NCBI GenBank assembly: GCA_022606135.1
Contig: JABYQN010000003.1
Coordinates: 1,488,001-1,552,000 of the forward strand
Source: Fomes fomentarius
Taxonomy: Eukaryota; Basidiomycota; Agaricomycetes; Polyporales; Polyporaceae
Reading direction: 5' to 3'
Length of the DNA stretch: 64,000 nucleotides
How positions within the stretch are numbered: position 1 is the first letter of the stretch; the number at the start of each line of letters is the position of its first letter. Shown one piece after another: positions 32,069 through 44,917 of this stretch. Below the pieces are notes generated by a model, which worked only from the letters and a program-made list of their open reading frames with translations, was not told the origin of the DNA and ran no database searches. The position numbers and the translations under genes are program-made.

Positions 32069-32438
32069 TGTGCTGTTTTGCGGACGGCGGAGGACGTGGA
32101 GGACAGCGAGGGCAAAGTCGGGATGAAGGAGCAGAAGAGAGAAAGACGCTGGGAGGAGGACAGGCTGTGGCCACGAGCCAAACACGCGTCAACAGGGAGG
32201 CGGGGCCATCGACGTCTGGCTGAATGTCCGTCCTGGCTCCAGTCTCTACTCTCTCACTCGATCGCCTTGCGCACGGTGCGAACTCCCGGCCGTTCTCCAT
32301 TTACCCATCACTCCAGCCTCTCTAGTCACTTTCTCCATCTCCCCAGCCAGCCGTCTTGCTTCACACCGCGTCCGCCTCTTTGCCCACCATCTTCACCCGC
32401 ACCCAATCGTACTCGTACTCTGCTACCTCTATTCGATC
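32069..32438. promoter_or_regulatory. Divergent promoter region COX9 / CDC55
   Basis: 370 bases between divergent starts. The CDC55 side is pyrimidine-rich with ccc/tcc runs over about 100 bases. No TATA box seen. Confidence 0.5.
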
Positions 32439-34202
32439 ATGGAGCAAGACGCGTCTAGTTCAGGCGGCTGGCGGTTTGCTCAATGCTTTGGTGATAAGGG
32501 CGATGTGGAGGATATCACAGAAGGTCTGTCGCCCATCCACCTCTCCAGCCACTATACCCGATGGTCCAGCGTCTCACACCGCCCTCCAGCCGACATCATC
32601 TCGACCGTTGAGTTCGACTCGACAGGCAACTACCTTGCCACTGGAGATAAGGGTGGCCGTGTCGTCTTGTTCGAGCGCAATGAGATGGTACGCCGCAAGC
32701 ATGCCTCATGTCTGATGTGATGCGCTAACCACCCGGCGTCCCTGCCCACCAGAAAAAGACGTGCGAGTACAAGTTCTACACCGAGTTTCAGTCGCACGAG
32801 CCAGAGTTTGACTACCTCAAGTCGTTGGAGATCGAGGAGAAGATCAATAAGATCAAATGGTGCAAACGACAGAACGCCGCACACTTTCTGCTATCTACCA
32901 ACGGTGCGTGATACCCTTCTGTTGTACAATACACTCTCCCAATACCGCCGCTGCTCAGACAAGACGATCAAGCTATGGAAAGTCTTCGAAAAGCAGCTAC
33001 GAGTGGTATCAGAGAGCAACCTTGTTGATGGCCAAAGATCACTACCCGCGCCTATATCGCCACAACATCTCAGATTGCCCCGGATGACGCAACAAGACAA
33101 CATAATTGCTGCGGTACCTCGGAAAGTCTACTCAAATGCGCACGCATACCACATCCACTCCATCTCCGTCAACTCAGACCAGGAGACATACATTTCCGCG
33201 GATGACCTTCGTGTAAACCTATGGAACCTGGATATCAGCGACCGTAGCTTCAGTGAGTCTTAGCATTGTCTTCTTCCTGATATGAACGCTAAGGCTCGCG
33301 AAGACATCGTTGATATCAAGCCTGTCAACATGGAGGAGCTGACGGAGGTCATCACCGCTGCGGAGTTCCACCCTTCGCATTGCAATCTCTTCATGTACAG
33401 CAGCTCGAAGAGCAACATCAAGCTCGCTGACATGCGAGACTCCGCGTTGTGCGACAGACATGCGAAGAGTGCGTCAGTTCTATTCTATCAATGCGTCTGA
33501 TGCTGATTAGTGGCGGTGTCCTCAGTGTTTGAGGAGGAAGAGGATCCAACGAACCGGTCGTTCTTCTCGGAGATCATCTCTTCCATCTCAGATGTGAAGT
33601 TCAGTCGCGATGGTCGGTACATCCTGTCGCGCGACTACCTCAACCTCAAGATCTGGGACATCAACATGGAGAACCGACCACTCAAGACGATCCCGATCCA
33701 CGACCACCTTCGGGGGAAATTGTGCGATCTCTACGAGAATGACTGTATCTTCGACAAGTTCGAGTGTGTGTGGAGTGGTGACGACAAGTGAGTCTTCTGT
33801 CTCACACGAGCAGACTACCAGATCTGTTGCTAATTCCGTGCATCTACAGGCATGTTCTCACCGGGTCATACCACAACTACTTGCGGATATTCGAAACGGA
33901 GACGCTCAATGACGTAGTGCTGCAGGCGGATAAGTCCGCGTTCAAGGCGAAGAAGATCGGCGGCCCTTTGCCTGGCAACAAGGGCGTGAAGAACGGCTTG
34001 CGGCCAGGCATACGGGAGAACATGGCTCTCGAGACGCTCGACTTCAACAAGAAGATCTTGCACGCAAGCTGGCATCCGAGGGAAAGCACAATCGCGGTGA
34101 GTGCTTTTTGAGTTGTCTCCGCCTCTATCCCACTCATCTGGTGTGACCGCCGTCGTGTAGATTGCAGCAACGAACAACCTCTTCTTGTACAGCTCCGCAT
34201 GA
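32439..34202 (+). CDS. CDC55: Protein phosphatase 2A regulatory subunit B (Cdc55)
   Basis: Eight exons: 32439-32523, 32590-32687, 32753-32903, 32959-33252, 33304-33468, 33526-33787, 33850-34096, 34161-34202, giving 447 residues. It is the WD40 propeller of the B55 family: [83 protein letters not shown], and YLLTGSYHN-like [13 protein letters not shown] near the end. The protein closes with a Gly/Pro-rich loop and [12 protein letters not shown]55 steers PP2A to mitotic and signalling substrates. The last exon is 42 nt. Length and order match the family throughout. Confidence 0.96.
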
Positions 34203-35354
34203 AGAAGGTCCGTTCTGCACCTTCCCCCCTCCGCCACTATTGCACACCACAGCTGCCCGACCGCCTACGCCCACCCCCTGCCCCATCGTTCCCACGCCGA
34301 CGTACCACCGCTTCTTGATCACTTGCTGCACAACATGCATTGTCATCATCGGCGGAACCGAGACCAACGACCCGAGACACCGAGACCAACAGACGAATCC
34401 CTCACGACAAGCCTGGTTGCTCCTCACGCCCCCTTACGCTCCCTCCGTTCTTGCCCCATTACTATATATGCGCGCTGCAGCGCTGTCCGTTCGCCGCCAC
34501 CCCGCGTGCCGGGTCCAGGCGCTCTGCATCCCTACATACCTCGCACCTTGCACTAATCCGCATCAACTCCCCCGTCCTTGCCCCACCCTGCCCTGTCGCA
34601 CGTATCGGACCTCTGTTCTCAGACTCAGACTCTAGCGTACTGCGTACCGTTACCGTACACTACGTTCCGGCCCCCCTCCCCTCCTCCATCACACGTCATG
34701 TCGGGGTATCCCTGTCACTCGTCTCTCTCTGGTTCGATCCGGTCGACTCTGCGTCTCGTCTCGTCAGCGTTCACGCCCCCCCGCGTCGCGTCTGTATCAT
34801 CCACATCCGATCTTTCTCCCCGCCTATCCATCCATCCTACGTACGCCTAGCGCGCATCATCACGTCCGTTCACATATTCCCGTGTTCCCGTACATGCAAC
34901 CAAAGAAGAATGGGGGGTGGTAGTTATCAAGTAGAAGAGCAGAATGTATATTGATGGAAACCCCCAGCGTTGTGTGCCGCGTGTTTCGATTGTCGGACTA
35001 CTATTTCAAAGCTTCTAGCTCGCAGTGGTTCAAAAAGAGCGCCAGCACTGCCCCACCGGTAATTTCCGGGTTGCGCTGTAGTGAGTCACGAGGAACTTCT
35101 TGAAGGCGTTCTGCAACTCTTTCTCACTTCCTGAAGCTTCTCTCTGCTTGTTTATGAGCACCTCGAGTCGTGTTGATGGGCACATGAACACCGAACAGAG
35201 ACGTAGTGAATCAGGTCGTGCAAGCATTATACATACTATTTACATGCCACGAGCCTGCTACTATACACATCTACAACGCTACCACTCCTCCCAGCGCAGC
35301 CAACTTCTCTTACAGTGGCTTGAACCAGATCTATCCCAGGTGTCTGGCGCTGTC
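34203..35354. other. Spacer after CDC55 with a strong pyrimidine bias
   Basis: 1152 bases. From about 34210 to 34860 the + strand is heavily C/T-biased, producing several open Ser/Pro/Thr-rich frames that I judge to be compositional artefacts. It may be a long 3' UTR of CDC55 or a promoter-type tract. The rest, to the stop of the next minus gene, shows nothing clear. Confidence 0.5.
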
Positions 35355-36236
35355 TCATTCTATGACGCCGATCACGGGCTGCAAGCTGCCAGAAGACACA
35401 GCGTCGATGGATAGCAACACGAGGTGTTCGAACTGGTGTGGGAACGGTTTGTTGATCTCCTCGCATCTGATCTGCGTTTAAGGGACCGCTTATGATGATG
35501 AGCGCAATTATAGAGTCTGGAGAATGAAACGCACAATGAATTTAACCATTACTCGTGCACACAACCTGGCCAGATATCCCTTGGTTGGTTCCTTCTTTGC
35601 GTGTGCATTAGAATACACGCTGACTTGCCGGGAGTAAGGCGCATAACCTGGAAACTAGAACCAGTTTCAGCTTGTGTGCTCCTAGCAAAAGTTGACACGG
35701 GCAGATCGTGACAAACAAATTCACTGACCTGCAAACGGATGGACTTTTTCTGGGCCATTGTCTCGTTGGGGAACGCGACTTCGTCGTGGCCCACGTGCTC
35801 GCTGAAGACGCCATCCAAAGCTTGAGCGAGCACAATGCCATTCGGAGCATAGTTTGCGTTCGAGATGTTCGCCCTCAATAGACCCTTCGTATATCTCTCT
35901 TGACGGACTTCGCGCTACATAGTGGGAAGTGGATATCAATAATTAACCAAAGTATACACAGTCGAGAGATGGCGGCTTGCTCACAATTGTGGGGGCGGCA
36001 GTATTGTGGACGCTAACTCGTGCGGAGGTAGCGGTACTCGGGACTGCTCCAGACGTGGACAATAGATGGCCATTTTGCACGGTTTGCACGGACTGCGCCA
36101 GAGAGTATGACGTCCGTCCCGATGGATCGGATGTAAATATGACTCTCTGGCACTCGTTGCAACACATGTACATGGGCCGGGAGCAAATTATGCACGGTTG
36201 AGTGAGTGACGAGGACGAAGACGAAGACGAAGACAT
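35355..36236 (-). CDS. Small Cys-motif protein, function unknown (tentative model)
   Basis: Three exons, 36236-35985, 35914-35729 and 35471-35355, giving 184 residues with phases closing at both introns. It begins with a Ser run followed by CIICSRPMYMCCNEC, a C-x2-C...CC-x2-C cluster that could bind zinc. Exon 2 encodes YTKGLLRANISNANYAPNGI and GHDEVAFPNETMAQKKSIRL. Exon 3 encodes EEINKPFPHQFEHLVLLSID, which looks like real coding sequence. The second intron is 257 bases and might hide another exon. I recognise no named family. The Cys cluster is recalled from small lineage-specific agaricomycete proteins, but this is an impression only. Confidence 0.5.
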
Positions 36237-36976
36237 GTTGCTTGCTGGTTTGTGAGAGGCATTGGTGGTGGTTTTAAGAGCCAGATCGCGGCCGCGGGCG
36301 GAGAATACCGCCCGGACTATCGGCTTCGAGCCGGGATCCCCATGTATATTAGCTAAGTACCACAATACATGCGCCGTTCCAATGGCATGGGGTGTCAAAC
36401 GTTGTTCGACGCAGCAAATTTCTACACTGACAGCCTATTCTGAGATCGTGGGCTCGGAACGCCCGCTGGCACCAATTGGCATAGTCTGAAAGGCACTGGT
36501 TGTCTCCGATGTTTGTCGGATACTAAACATGGTGTTGAAGTAAACGTGCAGATACCCTCCTCACCCACTACAGCAAAGGCAAGCGAACACAAGCAACAAA
36601 TTCTAGCCAACAATATCTTGGGTACATTGTCTGTGGAGGAAAGATGATGGATATGGTTCGCTATCCGAGGTAGAAAGTATGACTTACGGTAGTGACGTTC
36701 ATATCGACCTCAACATGGTTACCACATTCGTCGACGAGCGCATCAATGCGGAGAGCAGACTCAGTATAGCAGATGTATCCTCGCCCATCATGCCCAAAAT
36801 GGATGATGAATCATGATGTCGTACCAGGCGGCGGATAAGTATATCCGCACGCCGACAATAGGAGGGTGGTATTATGGCGAGGCGGGGTGGGGTGGTAGGG
36901 CGGAACGCAGCGCGCCACGACGGTATGGGCTGGGCGTTGGACGGGGCGGACACCGAGTCCCGACTGGCATTTGGGA

Positions 36977-36988
36977 GGGGGGGGGGGG
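36977..36988 (+). repeat. Poly-G run, 12 bases
   Basis: Twelve G in a row on the + strand, in noncoding sequence; a second run of the same length is at 38506-38517. Could form a G-quadruplex or be a mutational hotspot. Confidence 0.8.
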
Positions 36989-38505
36989 TAGGCCATACTA
37001 GACCGTAGTGGACCGTACCCATACCAAGGCGAGACGAGCAGTAAGCTGTAGGGCGGTGATGCGCATCACGCACGTCTGCATTCGTCCGCATTTGGTAGTC
37101 GAAGCGCTCGCCGAAAAGAAGGCGCTCAGCGAAACGAAGGGCTCAACGACGAACGCCGCACAACTCACCGCCGACGTACCTCGTCGACACGAGGCTATGC
37201 ATATACTGCTGACACAACCCACCAAGACTCAGAGCACTCAAGGCTTCAGGGATCATAACCCGACGCAAACAAAGCCACTGCATAGCGGTTGTATCTGCGG
37301 ATACATCTGTCAAGGTTGAAAATGTTAAGAATACATCCGATATACTGAGAACCTACATGCGGAAGGCATGCAAAATGGAAGTGCAGAATATACACAACAC
37401 GGCTAAAGTACACCCAGACCATTCATGACTGCCGTCATCTGCTCGTGCTCAGCCAGCTAGCTCCTCAGATTTGAATCGGTACCAGGCACACAGTACGATC
37501 GCTTACTAGGTTTGTTGACATCCTCATTGAACATTGTCCGCCCTTTATTGGCCGCGTGTAACACTCCATTGTAACGTTCCACATCTAACTCCTTCGACCA
37601 TCCCGGAAGCAGATCAGCCACCTACCACGGCCATGACGCGAGTCATCAAGTAACATTCCAGGGGACCAAGGCCTACGTGAACCGACGGGATGGCTAGTGT
37701 ACGGAGGCTGAGGGAGAGGACATGCTCACTTAGAAAGTTGCTTGATGACTCACATCATGGCCGCGGTGGGTGGTTCTAGCTGCTCATATGCGCTCATCCA
37801 CCACTCATTCCAAACAGAACGAGGTTCGTGGACTGTCTATCTACAGTGAGAGAAAAAATCACTTGATCCGCTGACAGTCGACCCACCCTGACCGACGTTG
37901 CACGCACCAGTGACTAGGAACATGGGCATCCCGGGTTGGAACTTGAAACTGCTGAGAGCACCACTAGGAAAGTCGCAGACTATGCCAGGCTGGTCTTCGC
38001 AGCCACAGATTGTTGTGGTTTTCCATTCGCACAACTACAGATGTTCCGTGAATGTCATTCTTCACCGAGGACTCTGCCTTCCGGAGGACACTTGCGTGGT
38101 CGGACGGCTGCTGGACAAAGTATGCCATCGTTCTTCCTCCTCTCCAGTATCGGGCAACGCAGACTGCTCTGCGGCGCCTGTGCAGCTCTGCGTAGAGCCC
38201 GTCAGCAACCCGCGTGGACCCGCGTAGAATATGGTCTACTTCAATCTGACCACTCCGCGATAGTGGAACGTCACCGATAGACATGTTTAGGTGCCCACGG
38301 CGAGATCTACATCAACAGTCTTAAACCTCTCATCTGGATCTTCCCGTAGATTGTTTGAGTTCATGGGTATGGAGCGCTCACACTCAATGGTTTCTCCATC
38401 GCTTCCAGAGTGGCTGCGAGAGGAGAGCGTCGGCGTCGTCTGTAACCAGTCCGGTCATTCCTTCGCGTTCGGAGCGTAGAATATGGGCTTGTGGCACTGG
38501 GGAAC

Positions 38506-38517
38506 GGGGGGGGGGGG
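38506..38517 (+). repeat. Poly-G run, 12 bases
   Basis: Twelve G in a row on the + strand, 240 bases before the start of the RED/IK gene. Matches in length the run at 36977-36988. Confidence 0.8.
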
Positions 38518-38756
38518 TTGTTAGCCAGTCACATATCACTTCGTTACGACGCGTGCGGAACACGGTAATGATGAGGCGCCTTCATAAACAATGCAAGTCG
38601 GAATCGTCGAGAATCGAGATACTTATCGGAAGGTTCGAATGTATAACTTGAAGGAATGAGACGCCCATAGCCACATACTCGCGCGCGGCTGAAGAGCTCG
38701 CGCGTTGGCGTGTCTCTCCTACTAGTACCCCATCCCTGCCACCTCCTATTGCGAGC

Positions 38757-40468
38757 ATGGATCAGGAATCCTTCCGGAAACTTCTGCAGAAGCCAACTGC
38801 CACATCTCCTACCTCAGCGTCCTCTGCGCATGTCCGCGGCTCTCTCCTCTCAGCCGCCGCCTCCGGCAAGAAGAAGCAGAAGACGGTGGACGCCTCGCAG
38901 CCTGCGTTCAAACCGCGGACGTTGAAGAAGAGCGCGAAGGGCCAGGACTATCGTGACAGAGCGACGGAGCGGAGATTGGGTCAGAACAACGACTACGCGC
39001 AGGTACGGTGTCGTCTCTCATGGGCAGTTAGTTGTTACTCCCAAACCACGCATCTGTGGTCTGCGAGCACACCATCTACAACCACTACTTAACCGTGTGA
39101 TTGCAACTCATGCCACCTGTGCTTGAACAGATTGAAGCCCTGGCCGAAGACTTCGAGCGCAGGAATGCCGAAATCGAGGATCGCAAAGCTGTACGTCGCA
39201 CACCACATCATCGTCTATACCACATTCCTCACATGCCCATCTTCACAACCGTACCCCTCTACGACAGGTAGACGAACAGCGCAAATACCTAGGCGGAGAC
39301 AGCGAGCACACCGTGCTCGTCAAGGGCCTCGACTTCGCGCTCCTGGAGCAGAACCGTGCACGTGTAGCCGCAGAAGCAGCCGTGACCGACGATGTCTCCC
39401 TCGAGCAGGCCTTTCTCGAGTCCTCCGCCCAGCCAAAGAAACGCACTCGCGAGGACATTATAAGGGAGCTGAAGTCCAAACGCGGCGCAGGGGCTGAAAG
39501 CACGCCGCCCGCCGCCCCGAGCGCAGCGGACAAGGCGCTCGAAGAGGCGAAGAAGGCGGGCAAATTCAAGCCGATCGGATTCAAGCCTATAGGTAGTAGT
39601 AGCAGCGCAAATGCAGAGGGAAAGGCGAAGCGGAAGAAGAAGGTCAGGGCGGAGGAGAACGGGGAACGGAAGAAGAAACGGAAGGTCACCACGGATGGTG
39701 CGGACCAAGAAACTGCGAGCACCTCGGAACCTGGTCCGTCCAAGTCTGCAGATGCGGAACCGACGCCGCCAGCGCCGTCCACGAGCACCCTCCAGCCCGC
39801 ATCCGCACCAGAACCAGAGCCAGAACCGGTGGACGAGGACTTTGACATCTTCGCAGACGCAGGGGAATACACTGGGGTTGATCTAGGCGACGATGACGGC
39901 AGTGACGAAGAAGGGGCCGCCCCTACCGCCGAGTCCCGTGCACGAGAGGACGAAGAGGGCGAAGTGCCCGAAAGCGGTCCCGTCCACCGCCCGGGCAAGT
40001 GGCTGGCGACGTCTGACGACGAGCGAGAACTCACCCCTCCGCCGCCGCCGCCAGCACGCGACGGCAAGTCCGCATCGCGGTCGAAGTCGCCACATCGACG
40101 GCCGCAGACTGACCATGGGCCTCCGCGGGATGAGGAGGAAGGCGAGATGGAGGAGGAAGAGGAGCGGCCGATCCGGCTCCAACCACTTGCGTCGTCTGCG
40201 ATACCTTCAATCAAGGACATGCTGGCTATGAGCGAGGAAACAGAGAAGGCCGAGAAGCGGCGGCTTAGGAAAGAGAAGAAGAAGACAGGTGGTGGTGGCG
40301 GCGGCGGCGGAGGAGGAGGTAGTAGCGAGAAGGATACAAAGGCGAAGATCGACAGGGACTACCAGCGGTGAGTATACTGGACGTTGCATTTTTTTCTGCG
40401 AAGAGCCATCCCTGACTGTTGCCGACGATAGACTGAAGGCATATACTGACAAGAAGAGCAAGTCATAG
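38757..40468 (+). CDS. RED/IK-like spliceosome-associated protein
   Basis: Four exons: 38757-39002, 39131-39190, 39268-40367, 40432-40468, giving 480 residues. The conserved N-terminal RED domain is seen: KGQDYRDRATERRLGQNNDY, then IEALAEDFERRNAEIEDRKA, then KYLGGDSEHTVLVKGLDFAL. This last motif matches the KYLGGD-EHTHLVKGLDFALL region of RED/IK. The remainder is basic and acidic low-complexity, with a poly-Gly tract near 40290-40320 and a Lys-rich end. RED joins the spliceosome before activation and stabilises complex B. The RE/RD dipeptide repeat of animal RED is not seen. The second intron (77 nt) is a little long. Confidence 0.9.
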
Positions 40469-41659
40469 CATAGTGCACTATGGAACACACAGCAGCACAA
40501 CGCGGCAGCGAAGTTGGAAGATGGGCAACCTACTGATTGCCAGTAGTGCCCTGCAGGTATACCTGAATTATGTTGGGCGGCGCCTAGATGCGGACGGTTC
40601 GGGTGTAACTTGGTTGCTCGATGTCAAAATCTAGTAATATCAGAGCTGTACCATATGGCTACTCTGGACCTCGCGGATTAGTGGTTGGAGAACCGTCCGA
40701 CTGATGGCCAATGGATGCAATCCGATGACTCGATGGTGTTCAAAATTGGTCTGATCGCGGTAGATGGTTGTACGTGTACTGACGAGCTCATAGATGTCTG
40801 GAGGGTTTGACAGCTTTTGTAGGACTCCGAGGCTGAAATTGAGTTGGAAGAGGTGAGAAGCTGCGATGCACAGCCACATGGAAGTGTGCCTTGGAGTTAA
40901 CCTCTCAAGATCTTAAGATCAGGTCCGCTCGCTTTGATATTGGTTCGGTGATACTGGCATTCAGAACCAGGCTGGTGTACTATTACGATTGCCGGGGTCG
41001 GAGCGCATTATGGGACTTCCTGATAAGCATAATCAGAAAACGAAATCGAGCGCAAACGTCGTGTAGCGACTAATGTTTTTCGGAATGCAATCGCAATTAT
41101 GTCGACCTACCCCAGAATATCAGGTCGGTCGAAAATTAAGATGAATCTCACGATGCCGAGGGGGTTGAACAGTTCATCGACAGATAGGTATGCAGATATA
41201 CAGGTGACTTCATTTCGAACAGTCTCGCACACTGCGGCGGAGGGCCTAGGCGTCTGGAACGGTCCTGGACACAAATCGCTGTGCAGGTCCCAAGACACAG
41301 TTTCGGAGACAGCTACATATAGCTTGCTTCGGAACGTCGATATTCTTCAGCACCAACGACGCATATCTCAGAGCAAGGTCACCATCGAATACAGGGCACC
41401 CATCACGCGTGCCCTAACACACGGCAGGAGCGTGGAAGGCGCATGCCTGTAAGTAGTTAAAACGCGACAACGAATCTGTTCTGCTTGTCCCGATGCCACC
41501 CGTGCAGAGAAGTATGCCCAGATCGGTCCCGGCGCAGTGTCCACGCCTGACGAGCACGAATGGCGCGCGGAAGTAGCAATGCGCCTATATAACAGCGCTG
41601 GCCACAACTTGCAGTGGGCATACCTCCAAACTTCCAAGACATATGTGAACACACCCACC
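40469..41659. other. Spacer between RED/IK and TRAPPC12
   Basis: 1191 bases with no supported gene. Its right end carries a TATA box and the in-frame upstream extension of TRAPPC12, which I regard as untranslated. Confidence 0.5.
41586..41592 (+). promoter_or_regulatory. TATA box of TRAPPC12
   Basis: tatataa lies 68 bases before ATG 41660. It also lies inside the ORF extension that starts at 41537, which argues that translation begins at 41660. Confidence 0.45.
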
Positions 41660-44652
41660 ATGCCATTCCTTCACCATAAATCCCCTTCCACCCCTCCGCG
41701 CCTGCCGCCACAGACGCCTCCGAGCCACAGTGCTCCAGAGTCACCGCCGAAAGGAGTGAAGCGGATCGTGAGCGGCCTGAAACGACGGATCAGCCACATT
41801 TCCTTACGCGGACGCCGAATCTCCCAAGACGCTCATCATCCTCCCCTCATCCTCGACGTCCCCGACGACCACCATCCCATCCCCGTTGCTGTCTCTCCCC
41901 GCTCCAACCACAGTCTCGACACTCTCACTCGGACTATATCTGGGGGCGGCCTCGGCAAGCACTACAGCGACTCTGAAGACACCGAGTCCTCAAGTTCAAG
42001 CCACACCCGCTCCTCGAGCGCAGCCTCATCATCGCAGGCGGAGTACAGCCAGGTAGAGTCCTCACCACCCTCACTTCCCCGAGCGAGCGGGTCCGCAGAG
42101 GATCGGCGTGCCATCAGCGGTCTCTCCGCCCGCTTGCCACCTCCCGAGTCGCTCACTGCGCCCATCGAGGCCCTTGTTCTTCCGTCGAGCCAGCCCCAGC
42201 TCTCAATCGCGGAGCGCAAGCCCGTCACCTCTTTTGAGTCCCCCACTGCTCCCATTGACAGCTTAGTCCCTGCTCAGGACGAACCCGCGCCACTAGCCGC
42301 AGCCGAGGGCCAGAGCGATTCCCTCCCAGAGAACTTAGTCGCGCCTGACCCTTTGGGAATCCCGCTGCCTCCACTTGAGCCTTTACCACCCCTCGAGCCT
42401 TGTGACATACCGCTGCCAGACGAGGGCGATCCCAGCACTGTTCCACTACCTGACGAGGACGACGAAGGTTCAGACTCTTATTTCGACCTCGCACCACCCC
42501 TAGCGGTTGGTATCTTTGCATCCACCCTCTCAATCCAAGAAGACAGCTCCGATTCTCCATCTTACCAAATTTCTCTACCACACTTCGAGCTTTGGGACGT
42601 CCCTCTTTCCGCTGAAGACCTCGAGCAACCCCCTATCATTGAGGAGGATCTCGAGACAGCCCCCACACCTGATTCACCACTCATCATCCCAATGGATCCT
42701 CTTGGCGTGTCACAGCCGGAGCCCTCAGCTGCAGTACTGGAGGAGGGTTCAGCCACCCTGGACTCGCAGCTGTCGGCGTCCATGAACGTGGCCCGAGAGA
42801 CTCCGTTGGTCTCCCCTCCCGCACCGGTGGGCGAGCCAGAAGTCCCCAACCCCTTCATCGTTGATCCTGATGTGGTTTCGTCTAACGAGACGTCCGCATT
42901 GGAGGATAACATGGCGCATCCTGTCCAGGAGATCACGCTTGCTCCTCCACAGCCTACGGTGCCCACGCCCCGCTCCCCCAATCTGAACAAATCGGTGCCG
43001 CCTACCCCAGCGCTGCCGAGTGACGACGAAGACGAAGAAGACATTCCTGAGTTGTATCTACCAAGCCTCACTCTCCCAACCATGTTCCTGCCCATTCCCA
43101 ATGTGCGCTCTCCGCTCTTTTCCTCTCTGACATGGTGGTTATCTAAGGACGCTGTAAACTATTCGACATTGTGTAACATTAGACAGACGCACTGAGTACG
43201 CTCCTGACCAAATACATACCGCCTGAGAAGCGACCCCCGAGAGACCTGACTGGCGACTACGCTCGCGTGGGCGGTGAGATACACCCGCTAGTTGTGAGTG
43301 AACCACGATGCCCCCCATAAGTGAGACAGCATGCTGAGTGACCCCGCAGATGACGAATAGCTGGAGAGCGATTGCAAGGCATGCCCGAGACCGCATTGTC
43401 GAGGCGGACCCTGAAGAAGTCCCGTATATCCTCTCCGTGAGTCCTCCGCGTGTATCGCGCCTTGCGACCCAATCTCAAAGCTGTATCTCGCGCACAGCTA
43501 TGGTACCTGCGGCTGTCCTCCCTGGCGCGCATGCGTCTGTTCAACCAGACGTCCGCAGAGTGCACAAATCTGTTCACCGTCTTGCACGCCATCGAGCCCC
43601 CCGAGACGCGCGCATTCCTCTTCGATCGCGTGCTTCCCTTCGAGCTCGAGGTGCTGTACGCGAAGCTCAAATACTGGGCCGGGGACCACATGGGCTACCT
43701 CGACGCGCTCGCCGCGCTCCTGAACAGGTGCAAGTCCAAGGCGCGTGCGGCCAAGGCGGACCAGGCTGCGTCGGCGATGTGGACCGAGCGTGGCTCCCGG
43801 GTCTGCCTCATCATCGCGTCGCAGCTCATCGAAATGAAGGTCCGTGCATATATCCCTCCTCCTTCTTTGACTACTGGCCCCGTCCTCGCGTGTCCATTGG
43901 GGCTGACTGGGACCTCCTTCCCGCAGGACTTTGCTGCCGCCGCGAAGGTGCTCGAGCCGCTGTGCCTACAGAACGGCAACATCACCTCGCCCGCGCTCCG
44001 CTCCGCCGTCGCGCGCATCTACCTGCAAGGCGGTTACATCGCGATGGCCGCGAAGCATCTCGCAGCCGTCGCGGAGGACCCGACAGCGGACCCCGTGCAG
44101 AAGACCATGAACGCCGCGCTCTTCGCGTCCGCAGAGGGCGACTGGCAGCGCGCGATCGCGGAACTCCAGAAGGTCCTGGCCGCGGACCCTGAAAACTTTG
44201 TGGTGCGTTGCAATACATCTGGCTTTTGAGACGCGCAGCAGGGGAACGGCGAACTGAACTCAAAGAACGTGTGACAGGCCGTGAACAACCTTGCTGTGGC
44301 CTTGCTTAACCAAGGCAAGTTGCGCGAAGTGAGCAACACCCACGACTACTCCTTCACTCGTGTCCAGTTGGCTCACGATATACATGCAGGGCATTGAAGT
44401 CCTTGAGAATGCTCTGCGCACCTCGCCTGCGACCATCGTTACGGCAGAGCCGTCCCTGTTCAACCTATGTAAGTCGCCCCTGGGTCATCTCCGCGGTCTC
44501 TTGTTCATGATGAAACCTTGACCATGTCAGCCACGCTGTACGAACTGCGTTCGGCGTCAGGTGCAGACAAGAAACGCGAACTCCTCGTTGAAGTCGCAAA
44601 GTGGGCTGGCGACGGCCTGCGCACAACGTGCCTCAAAATGCCCACGAATTGA
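41660..44652 (+). CDS. TRAPPC12: TRAPPC12-like trafficking protein with TPR repeats
   Basis: Eight exons: 41660-43102, 43183-43293, 43350-43436, 43498-43839, 43927-44202, 44278-44328, 44390-44468, 44531-44652, giving 836 residues. About 480 N-terminal residues are disordered, Ser/Pro- and acidic-rich. The C-terminal half is TPR-type and matches TRAPPC12: TKYIPPEKRPPRDLTGDYAR, HPLVMTNSWRAIARHARD, LWYLRLSSLARMRLFNQT, SAECTNLF, then repeats such as AVNNLAVALLNQGKL. Intron 1 (43103-43182, donor gtgcgc) was chosen because it joins FLPIPN to TDALSTLLTKY; the alternative would be a 29-base intron. TRAPPC12 is a subunit of the TRAPPIII tether acting between ER and Golgi and in autophagy. It converges on KAR9. 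Confidence 0.9.
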
Positions 44653-44917
44653 TCGGGGCCCACTCCGTTCGTCTCGCTCGTACCACCGGTCCTATCTCTC
44701 CACCTCCACGCTAGGAGGTTGTCATCGCCGCACATCCAGGGAGTTGTGTTGCACGAGGCATGTTGCATAAATGAACGTGGGAGATGGACATACGCCAAAG
44801 ATTACGGGGGGTGATCGTGGTAGCGTAATGTCGCCGATTACTGTCCTTCGATCCATATGATCCAGTGCTCCTAGTTCCCACCCACAAGATACCCAAACAA
44901 CTCCTCTCGCTCCCTCC

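Larger units (their letters stand above)
36237..38756. other. 2.5-kb gene-poor stretch with two G12 runs
   Basis: No complete gene is supported. Fragments with possible coding character on the minus strand include a stretch near 37837-38034 (QPGIVCDFPSGALSSFKF) and one near 36700-36790, neither of which I could extend. Two 12-base poly-G runs lie at 36977-36988 and 38506-38517 on the + strand. Confidence 0.5.

Noticed and set aside
34340..34954. 204-codon + ORF rich in Ser, Pro and Thr
   Set aside because: Compositional artefact of a pyrimidine-rich tract; three frames stay open together.
39243..40220. 325-codon Ser-rich ORF on the minus strand
   Set aside because: Antisense of the charged low-complexity part of RED/IK, no domain.
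41537..41659. Upstream in-frame extension of TRAPPC12
   Set aside because: A TATA box lies inside it and the sequence is not conserved-looking.
43103..43182. 29-base intron (43154-43182) as an alternative in TRAPPC12
   Set aside because: Too short for normal splicing; the 80-base intron joins FLPIPN to TDALSTLLTKY as expected for the family.
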